NCBI GenBank assembly: GCA_003118195.1
Contig: BEXV01001381.1
Span: forward strand, 62,463-80,137
Source: Hemicentrotus pulcherrimus
Taxonomy: Eukaryota; Echinodermata; Echinoidea; Camarodonta; Strongylocentrotidae
DNA: 17,675 bases
Direction: 5' to 3'
The position numbers and the translations under genes were made by a program. Below the pieces are notes generated by a model. The model was given only the letters and a program-made list of their open reading frames with translations. It was not told the origin of the DNA and searched no databases. Shown here one piece after another: positions 1-10,800 of this stretch (positions within the stretch are counted from its first letter, which is position 1; the number at the start of each line of letters is the position of its first letter).

Positions 1-1163
1 CTCTCCTTTGTTTTCTCTCGCACTCCTTTTCTTCAGTTCTTTTTTTATTCCTTTTCTTTGTACTGTCAATCTCTCGCATCTCTCCCGGTCCTCCTCTTTC
101 TTTCGCACCTTTTCAAGTTTTGAGGAACGCTGGTTTCGAACAAAATTTCGTTACTTTAGAAAAGGCTAATAGCCGAAGTATATTTTGTATCTCCTACGCT
201 TGTTTCATTATTTCTTCGTCACTTGTCTGTTTTTCGTCAACTACGATTTTATTCTTATATACATTTTAGAAATTTGTTTTCAACCTTAAAAAGTATTTCA
301 ACCTGATGGGGAACAGCAATGGGTAACTTTGATTGAAGCTACGCAATCATTGTTCTCTCATTTCACTATGCAATATTATACGCACACACATATTTAAATG
401 AATGAATGTATTTATGTATATACATAAAGCATATTTAACATCAGAATACAGATTTGAGAGTGTCTATTCACTGCTGTCTTTGTTTTAGCTGCAAATTATA
501 TTTTCGTTCTTAGAATTATTAAAATAAAAGCGTTCTGTTGATATCCATACAGACCGAACAATTCATTTTGGTTCGTTAATTGAACTTTATATTAGTATTA
601 CGACACAACACTTGCTCAAGTTTGGACCGTATTACATTTGAATGTGGACAGTATATGTATGCCTGTTAACTCTCAGTACTATTACAACTATCACAAAATG
701 TACTTTGTTTATTAGTAGCTAATTAAACCTTCGATGATGCTACTTTCATGCAAGGCATTCTGTTTAAAATCCTAATATGAAACCATCAACAGTTTACTAA
801 AATGGAATCGTTTCCCATATGTAAAACGTTTGCATTCTTTCACATTGTGGCTCGAGAATGACTGATAAATATGTGAACCACCTTCTTCTTTCAAAACCAG
901 ATCGAAAAGCATTATAACATCCACAATCTTGAAGTACATCTGACATAACTATAATAATGATAATAATGATAATAGTGATAATGATAATTATTAATCTCAT
1001 TCATTATTATTATTCATTATTATCAGTAGCTGTAGAAGTAATAGTAGTGATAGAAGTAGTAGTAGCAGGCTAGCTGCAGTAGTAGTATAAGTAGTAGAAG
1101 TAGTAGTAGTAGCATAATTGTTTCAAGTGGGAATTTCACTACATGGACAATTGTGCATGTTGC
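1..1163. other. Intron sequence left of exon 8, with low-complexity blocks
   Basis: No convincing exon was seen on either strand. Positions 1-120 are pyrimidine-rich (CTCTC and TTTCTTT words). Positions 945-1112 are the trinucleotide-like repeat listed separately. A short minus-strand open frame over 797-945 lacks YWTD or EGF motifs and splice support, and part of its extension is simple repeat. Confidence 0.6.
945..1112. repeat. Compound simple repeat, ATAATG/ATT and GTA units
   Basis: The left half is built from ATAATGATAATAATG and ATTATTATT words, the right half from GTAGTAGTAGAAGTAGTAGTA words with interruptions. It starts about 50 bp into the intron after the exon 8 donor. It is a degenerate microsatellite with no coding signal. 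Confidence 0.9.
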
Positions 1164-1169
1164 ACTTAC

Positions 1170-1329
1170 CTATTCAAGCTATCTACGGCAATTCCTTCAG
1201 AATAGACAGGTCCCATAATCAGGATTTCACTTGCACTTCCATCAAAGTTCGCACGCTCCACAGAATTAAGAGTGGTCCAGTAAATTTTCCGGTCAACAAA
1301 ATCGAGCGCAATATCACGAACCTGTCTAC
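1170..1329 (-). CDS. Exon 8: second YWTD blade, last exon in the window
   Basis: A 160-nt exon entering in phase 1 and leaving in phase 2, acceptor AAAATCAG and donor GTAAGTGC. It encodes residues 179-230. [16 protein letters not shown] is a clear YWTD strand, followed by [15 protein letters not shown] and then GIAVDSLN, the start of the next blade, which should continue with a YWTD motif in the following exon. I found no such exon in 1-1163, so the gene continues beyond the window. Thr replaces the last Asp of YWTD. Confidence 0.93.
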
Positions 1330-4300
1330 CTGATTTTATAAGGGAAATGGTACGTACGAGCAAGAAAAAAACAAAAATGGTTATACCGTACTAAGAAATA
1401 TATAATGTTCAGGTGTGGAGGTGAAGTGGTTCATTCAATTGATTCTTAATCAAAGGGTTTAGGGTTCAAATCCCACCTTAGCGTCCTTTTGGCAAAAATT
1501 TATATCAAAATTTGCCCCTTTCCACCCAGGTGTAAATGGGCACCTGGCACTTGCTGGGGGTAATAATAGAGGCAGGGTAAAGCATTGATGCGGATGAGGC
1601 TTCCCAGCGTAACAAAATTAGTTATTATCATTATAATTATTATTTTTATAATTTTTAATATTTATACCTGCTATACCGCTTTTAATTAACATAAGTTAAT
1701 GAAAGAAAACAATTAATCGAGTGTCCTTTTCCCACAATTATCAATATTGATGTTTTACCTTGGTAAAAAATAAAAGTATGATTGTAGTAAAGATGACGGG
1801 ATTGTAGCCACTGTAAAAGGGATATTTACGAACAAAATATACTAAAAGTTGGTTTGTGTTTACAGGACTGGTTTGATACTCAATACCAAATCAAATCGTG
1901 ACTTTTCTTAATCATAAATGTTATAAGAGTTGCATTAAACGATAGTCGAAAAATGCTTTTGGGTTATTAGATCTGCGTCCTTGATGTACAGGTAGTGTAC
2001 AGCAGAGAAGAAGAATAAATGGAGATAGGGGTACAATATAGAAGGCATAGAGGAGAAGAGACAGAGAGAATATGTATATGTGTCCGTTTTAAAATTTTTT
2101 ACTTTAAAATTCAAAACTTTCCCACTCTAAAGGGACAAGGGGTATATCCACCCCCACCACGCCCAGTATGTTCAATCTGCCTCCTCAAATTTTGATCATG
2201 TAGAACGGCGTTTGTCAACCGTGTTGCCGCGAGAGAATTTTAGATATTTCTATAAAAAATTGGAATATCGTTAACTCCGAGATTATTAAAAAAGTAACAG
2301 AAACTGCAAGATACTTTAAAATTGATCACTTTGGGTATTGTGATAAGGACAAAAAACATTATAAAGATAGTATATTGTCTATTTTCCTCGCTTGCTTCGT
2401 GACCCGTGAAAGACAATGAATATCCCCATATGACGATATTTAGGCGCCCCATTGTCCGAATATCTTCATGATTCGGGCAGCATTGCGTCCAGATATAACC
2501 CTTTTTATTAACCACTTCAAAGTGTCTTTTCCTCCCGTTCGCTTCACTTTTCGCAACATAGATAACATCTTAATTTGCCAATGAGATGACCAAATATATA
2601 ATTGTATATATTAATGATATTTATAAATAACGTTTTTGACAATTTTGCTGCCACTTTGTGCAATTTTGTTGCACCTTCGCTTCGTTCTCTCGCAATATTC
2701 GGGATCCAGATAGTATATTTTCGGGAAATTGGCCCTCACAGCTCTCACTCGAAAATGTGCCGGTCCGTTCATGTAAAACAAACCAGCTTTGATTAATTTT
2801 GGATACGGGCGACGCAAAACTGGTTAACTCCTTAAATGGTGCCGTGACTAAACCAGGTTGAAAACGCTCATTTAGTTGAACAAAGACTTTGAAATTCAGA
2901 TGCCGTCCGCCAAATGACTTTTTGTTTTCCTCTCTTCATATTCATCTTAATCACTCATGCATGAAATTTACATTATATGAGTGACATCAGATGAAAGAGG
3001 AGGATCTCAGCTTTTAAAATATGTGTCATCTATAAATTATAATTGAGATTAAGTTATGATGAAACGTCGGTAATTCTCGGTTTCGTTTTTGCTGGGACGC
3101 ACTGTATAATTTTCTGCACTTCCGACAAATAATCATCCCAAAAAGAAAAGTCACAATCATACATTTGTAGCTAAGACAATGTAGACTCTCCGTGGTGGGG
3201 GAGAGTGGGGTAGGGTCCTCATTGGACATCCAATTAGTTGTAAGCCAGACTAGTGTACCCATTAATAGTATTTCAACGAAGACCGGTGTCAGCGATTTAT
3301 GACATACTGCACATGGAAACTGCCGAATATATCCCTTTTTAATGGAGAAAAGGCCGAGTTCTGGTTTAATTTTTGTTTGTTTAATCCCCGTTTATATTAG
3401 TGTGGAAGAATATGCAGGAAAATTAAACTTGTGTGCATCGCATGGGTGTATGTATATCAGTTTCATCCAAGACTGAGTCATGCAATTTCTTATCATTTTG
3501 ATCATTCTAAAACCTCACAGTATACAAGGATTATTATCTGCTATTATTTCCAATAATGCTTCTAGACATTTTCTTCCCAAATGACTGCAACTCATCTTGG
3601 TCTTGAAAACCTCTTGAACCCAATGCTTACCTTCTGACACAGATGTGATGATCTCGCCAGCACTTCCATTCAAGGTAGCCCTTGAAATATATTTAGTTGT
3701 GTGAGACCAGAACACCCACTTATCTTGTGGATCATAAGCAGCTGACTCCATAGACGTCATATCTACCAAGAGAGTTTAACAAAAGGTCATACAACTTCGA
3801 GTCTGTAAATTACCATTACACCGAGTGCCAAAGTGTAGATCATAACAACTTTGGAAATTAAAGTATACAGGTCTGCCATATGCACACGCACGTGACCCGC
3901 AAACCATTGGGCTTCTACCAATTTAGAAATTGTCTCAAGTAAAATGGAGTTTCAACATTTCATTTTCAGTCTTTACATTAAACATTGATTTTACCGATAT
4001 TCTGTATTTATACCTAGTGAATCCAAGGTGCTATCTATACCTACAAAAGAAATGGAAAGTGAGTGTGGTTGTCTCTTTTTTTCAACAACAATGGTAACTT
4101 AACATGAAAAATGTGTGCTTTTGTTCGACTCGCCTACAAAATGCTTTCTTTGATTTAGCAGCGGTTAATAAGTGAGCTCTGTTTGGGTAGCGTAAATAAG
4201 GTGAACCATGGTGCGCCCTCAGTCTACAAGGACACAAAACATAACAGAAGTCTTGAAAGCATTTCTCCGCCTTAACCCGAATGTTGGGTGTCCCAGTACT

Positions 4301-7300
4301 AACTGTCTATCTTAGTGTTCACAATACAGTATTAAAACACAGAGAGACTAGTCACAAATTAAGTACAGGGCGTTCAGGTCGTTCCAGTTTCAGATGAAAT
4401 CTCAGACATCAATGCAATGTGTTTGCCAGGCCTAACAGAATAGGGTCAGGATAATACGCATAGAATCACATAGGAACAGACTTCGGCTGACACAAGGTAC
4501 CTTCAATTGAATCGATTTACGGTATCATCGATCCATACTAGATGTTAAGGAGGCACGAACTTATTGTTAAGAACCAAGAACGTCGGATGGTGTTCCGATT
4601 GGCTTCTCACAAAACAACATCGTTTCCCATAGGTGATGAAGCCTAATTTTGCCAGAACAATTCTATCCCATTTTCAGACCCCAAAACTGAAAAGGTTAAA
4701 TTTCAACGGCATTTGAAAAATAATACTAATACAGAACTTTCCTCAAAACGAAAGGCCTTGAAAGTGTCTTTAAGTGGGAAAATAATGACCAATATTCGTC
4801 GAATCGACTTGATTGCAATAACTAAAGTAATAGCCCGATTTTCAGACCACTGTACTGTGCTGAGCAAAGATTCAATCAGTTTAATTTTGGCCATTACAAG
4901 AATTGGGTTATTGATGTAGACAAAATAATGCTCATGTAGCCTTTAAAGCTCATTTTATGTATGTGATGTGTTTGTATGTGAATGTGTGTGTACCTGTGCG
5001 TGCGCATACGGTGAACAGCTCTATCATTTCATTACATTTCGTTTGGTTCACCACCCAGCCACTTGGCGCAAGTAGGATTTTGCAGTCTAATAAATATTGT
5101 CTGTTGTTCAGTTATGCGTGCAGGGATACCTAATATAAAGGTACCAAACTATGCAGAGTTAGTCAAGTTGCCAACTCATATCATAAAATTCTGGATTTAA
5201 AGTTCTGCTAGACTTCAAACGATACCAAATTTAAAAGGTGAAAATTATATTTTGACTCACTCGGTAAAGAAAGCCGAACGAATGGAGTGTCCAGAATTGA
5301 GGATTCGGGCGCCAAACTGCCGGCCAGTATGAATTTCTGCTTCAGAAGTAGCACAATGGATGATTCTTGAATAAGTGGGGTTAAACAAAACACCTTCAGT
5401 GGTCATTTCAAGAATCCATGATAAGGATAGCCTACCTGAGACTGAAAATCAACACTATCTAAACGTACTTTGATCTGTTCGACTTTTGATCATGAATATC
5501 ATAATCATTATCAACAACAACGTCATCATCACAACAGAAACAAATAACAACAACAGCTAAATACTCGGATTTTTTTCCATCATCACCTTGCAAGTTCAAA
5601 GTTCAAGCCTAATATCAATATTGGTATAGCAAAAAAAGCTATAACATTTACCATCCCTTCTTTCATTAGATTCTTTAAAAACTAAAAGGCAAGCTGGAAT
5701 GTTATTACAATTAGCTCGGCAAAATATTTGGAAATATCACTAGTTGGTGATAAATACCTGTATCACAGTTGACTCCTATGTAGCCAGGGAAACACCAACA
5801 CTCGAACGCGTTAAGACGATCCAGACAGGTCGCACCATTGAGACAGGGAGAGCTGTCACATTCGTTGATTTCTAAATATAAAAAAACGAATTGAAGAGAG
5901 ATTTTTTTTTTTTTTTTTATGGTCAGTTTTTATTCTTTTTCTCTTGAAACAAATTACAATCATAGTACAAAATTACAATCATCATATGTAACGCTCACTA
6001 CAATTGTGATGACATTATAAATCAGTATAAATCTTTGTCTTACAAACGGCTTCAAAAGAAACGTACATAGTTCGTTCCTATACATCATATTCGAAACAAA
6101 AATTCATATTTTCAAAGAAAACATATGCAGTTATATAATCCAAAAATGTTGTTAAACAATGTAGCAACTGATACTTCTCTTATACTGTTGTTTCGAGAGA
6201 AAAGTTTTCTCTTTTTGTTAACCCTACCCTACCCGACCTCTCCCTTATCCCCCTCCCCCCCTCTTAAGCGGTGGACGACTGGCTCTGGGTTCCAATTGTT
6301 TATCAAATACTAAGGTTTTCCCATTTAGAAAAATGAATAGTGAGAGTCCCCCTCATTGCTGCCAATTTCCTTTCTTCTACCTTATCCCCTATTATACTAT
6401 TCTTTATTTCATTAAAAGAGGGTGGTTTTTTAAGTTCTCTATTTTTATAAATCAAATATTTAACACAAATTAAAACATGATTCATTAATTGATATTTTCC
6501 TTTATTTCTCTCTTCTTTCCCAAACAGAATTTCCTCCAAACTACAGTTTTGTATTTCAAAGTCTAAAAATCTCGTGCACATTCCCCACACTGATTGTGCA
6601 AATTCACAAGTATAGAATAAATGTTTATATGTTTCTTCATCTTTTTCGCAAAATGAGCATAAGTTAGTCGAGATAAGACCAAAACGGAAGAGGTGATGGT
6701 TTGTATATAATATATTATGTATAAGTTTGAACTGAAACTCTCTTAATCGACTGTTAAGTGTACACTGTCTTAGTCTTTAAAATATATTTTCTATTTCCTT
6801 ACAGGAAAAACCATAGTTCCTTCCAATTCTCTCAAAAACCAAAGGTTTAAAATCATCTTTCTTTATTAATTGTACATAAATTTGTTTTGATTTTAATTTA
6901 GCTATGTTAGTTGTTTTCTTCCCCAAAGTGAAATCAGTTCCAGAATTATTTTTTTCCTCTCCCTTTCTAAAATTATTTTTCCAACAAACTGGTAAACAAG
7001 CATAAAAGTGCTTGATCTTTTCAATTTCATTTACTTCAACACCTAAATCGATAAAATGCCTGTCACATTTTAGTTTACCATCGTTTAGATTACATAAAAT
7101 ACATCGATAGAGGTGTCGTAGTCGTTTAATCAGTTGAATCTCAATGCAAAGGTCGTGTGTCCGAGACCCATCACAGTACTTGAGCAAGGTATGTTAACTA
7201 TACATGGCTCATCTCCATCCGATATGATGCGTAGATCAATGTGATTGGATTAGCGTATGCTCATCAGTACAAAAGGCGGTCGGCTGCACTGCAACCCTGG

Positions 7301-7780
7301 TGTGTGTGTGTGTGTGTGTATTGGGTTTTTACAGACGTGTATCAACCTGGGAATGGAGAATATGCATTGGACTGTGCCAAACTGTAATTAAATCTAGTGA
7401 TTAAGGTAATACTAATGATGTAAGCGCTTTAGTAGCTTAAAGCTCTCTATTACAAAAAATTGTTATCAAAAAGATAAGAGCGCAAATTTTCAAACAGGGT
7501 CATGTAGTATTTATTTTAATGTGGAGGTGGTTTGAAAAAAAGGTCCTTGCTTAGGTGATAGATATATTAACAGCAAATTACTGTATTGATTTCCTCTCTT
7601 AAATCCTAGACATCTTACTTTGATTGGCATATGAATAAGACTAGTATATCATACATAATATATCTAATCGGAACAACAATGTTAGTAGATGATGATACAA
7701 ACATGGTCAAAAAGAAATATGTAGAGAAAAAAAGGGAGAAAGGGTCTCGAGGAGGGAAAGAAAGAGAAAGCGAGAGAGGG

Positions 7781-7817
<37 letters not shown>

Positions 7818-10800
7818 TGAAAAAAGTGTGGGGGTGGATTCCTCAATGCCTTTCTATGAAACAGCTATAGTGTATATATATATATATGTATGTGTGTATT
7901 TGTAGGTAAGTATGAGCATGAACATGAAGCGGCAGGTTCTGACAATGCTCAACTCTAGGAACTAATATAATATTGTAGGCTGGAGTAGTAGTATTATTCT
8001 TGAATTGATCTCAAAAAATTAATGTCAATGCCCTGTAGCCCTCTGTAGCTGCGCTCTCGCGCGAAACTGCAGCCGTTGTTCTTCAATAACTTGGTATTGT
8101 CCAGTACTTTTTAGCCGCCCGGTACCAGTCACTATGTTATAACTTGGGCCCTACTGTACATTCAGTTAAGCATATTCATAATTTGTAAGTTTAGTTTAGT
8201 TGCTGATGACTCTTGGGCGAGACGAACTACATGGTTGAATAAACTACTCCGGTTTACAAATTCATTGCTGTACCCAGGAAAAAGATAAATCTTTATTAAG
8301 GTTTTATCCCGACGATACATCTTTTCATAGTATAATCATGATTTATTCTTGTTAGAAGAAAAAAATATATATATTCACAGAAACATGTTTTTTCTTACGA
8401 TCTAGGGAATTGTAATCAATCTTATCACATCATAAATTCATAAATCGAAGAGTCTTATCATTGTCTGAAGTAAGATTTTGAAATATTGGATTGGAAGAAT
8501 TGGATGATGTACCTCTTTTTCAATTAATACTTAAGATAACATTTGGTTAATACACACCAATCTCACAGTTGTCTCCTGTTGTTCCAGCTATGCAGCTACA
8601 ATTGTATCTGTTATCAAGGTTCCGGCACGTGCCATTATGGAAACAAGGGTTGCTTTCACATTCATTGAAATCTACGTAAGATGAAGATAAAAACGTATAA
8701 AGTTAGTTTATCTTACAATTCATGAAATTATGCTTGGGTGACCACAACAAAAACAACAACAGTAATAATTAGAAAATTTAAGATGAAAATAATAATAATG
8801 ATAATAATAATTGTGGTAAAAATAAACAATAGTACTTGGGTGTAATTTACCCAGGGTGGCCACGTCAGTATAAACACTGCTCACCATACGGCTCCTGTAA
8901 TTATTTTCGAAGCATTACCAGGTAGGCCTACCCGTTTTTATACACTTTGGTCAGGAGGAAAAAGTGTGGGCAAACACCCTGTCCACGGATGTACGTATTC
9001 TACAAGGATCAAAGCCGCTACCCCTTGAATGGGAATGATAAGCCTTTTTATTTTTATACCTCGGTAGTCCCAGTTGTATCTCATTGGAAACTAAAATTGA
9101 AAATTGAAATTGAAAGGAATTTAACATCTTTCGGTTTTAGGCGATACATAGTAGGCGTAAAAACGAAAGGAGAACAAGATCGGTTGTACGACCGACTGTT
9201 CTTGCGAATCCTTTAAAAAAAAATAATAAAACAATCATGATGGGGAAAAATCCCTTAGGCAGATATGTGCAGCACTGTCGGTATATTTAATAATTGAATA
9301 TACATTTTATCAGACACGAGTTACTTCTTTTATATACAATTCAATTTTTGTTTTCGGCAAAAAAGAAAAAGAAATGTTTAAATGAAATTTCGTACTCGTG
9401 AAAACCCCATGTCCAGCATTTACACCATATAGGAGATTCCGCTTTTTGTTAAGAATGCAATAATCAAACAAATCTTAATTTTTTGCTATCTTATAATGGA
9501 GCTTTTTATTGATCGAGATCAAAGAACAATCCCAAATGAAAAAGATACTCAAGGAAGATGGCCATAGAGAAATGAATATTCAAACCAACAAATCTCAACT
9601 TAACTATCAGTATTCCGACTTCATTTTCAAATTATGATATGAAAACAAAAGGATAAAGCATATTCTGTAATTTTTGCCTAGACAACTTAAACGTGTCAGA
9701 TAATTCACCTTGAAATGGTGTTATTCGTATTGTTGTAAGGAGTCGTGAATCATTATTTGTGTGTTTAATACAGCGTAATGCTCCCAGTAACACTGTCTGG
9801 TGGCAGGCCCTATGACCCATGTTCTCATGAGGAAAGCACTCCATTAGAAAATTTGCTCATCAAATTCAAACTCTGCCTAGCACCTTTGCACACGGCACAA
9901 AATGATGTCAATTATTTTGTTAAACCCGGCCGAGTGGATCGAGTGTGAATTTGATGAGCTAACACCCTAGTAAACTGTAACTACTAGGGTAAAGCTCTAA
10001 TGGGCTGTTCTCGTCATGTTTACCCAGCTTTCTTATTCGTTTAGGTCAGGGAGATTATTGGTTAGTTCATCAAAATGTATATTCTGTTGATATATCTGAC
10101 TTTATTAGAAAGTCGGTACAAATGTTTAGAATCTGGAAATGAAAAGGAAAGGTGATATTTGTGTAGAGAAAATATAATGTTTTAAGAAACAAGATTTTGT
10201 TATGTAATGCCCAAATGATGCATGTGCACTGTACGCGATAAATAGACTGACACGGCCTGCTGGATAGTTGCGCCATGTTTAAATGTAGCTTTGGGATATC
10301 AAGTAAATTATCAAGAAATATAGGTCCTAAAGCAATCGGGAAAAGATGATATAGCATACCGTATTGACACTGCGGTCCCACACGGCCTGTTGGGCAGTTA
10401 CATTTCAGTTTGATAACATCCAATTCATTGTTGCATTCGTCTCCGTTGCAGCTTTCTGAAAAACAGGAATATACTATAGTTTTAAAAATATGAAATAACA
10501 TCTTGCACAAAGATCGTTAAATAATTATTGGATAATTTGAAGAGTACACAGTTTCATGAATTTCGACAATAAAGAAAGAACTGTATGTTGTACCAGCCGA
10601 AATAACACATTATATACCTTGATAATTGTAAAGACGAAAAACGAAACAAATACATGGCCTTAAGAGAGCTGAATTATATATAAAGTGATTTAGGAACAGG
10701 AAATAATTTTCCTGCTGCATGTAAATTAAACTGTGAACAATGATAAAGTGAGGTTCCTTTAATAGGCCTTTGTATGTTTTAAGTTTTGGGGACACAGTGA

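Larger units (their letters stand above)
1330..3630 (-). other. Intron between exons 7 and 8
   Basis: This intron holds SINE copy 1 and the possible hAT-like element. The remaining sequence is AT-rich without convincing exons; small open frames at 2240-2515 and 2611-2817 lack recognisable domains, and 3026-3262 likewise. Confidence 0.85.

Noticed and set aside
797..1000. Minus-strand open frame considered as the next YWTD exon
   Set aside because: It has no YWTD or LDGS motif and no supported phase-2 acceptor, and its N-terminal half is encoded by the ATAATG simple repeat.
8196..8225. CTGATGA followed by a CTC/GAG stem and ACGAAC, resembling a hammerhead ribozyme core
   Set aside because: The second core block should read GAAA directly after stem II, and no matching stem I strand or cleavage triplet was found downstream. 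It is more likely a retroelement 3' end or chance.
8947..9216. 89-codon plus-strand open frame
   Set aside because: No recognisable domain, lies inside an intron of the minus-strand gene, and shows no splice or regulatory support.
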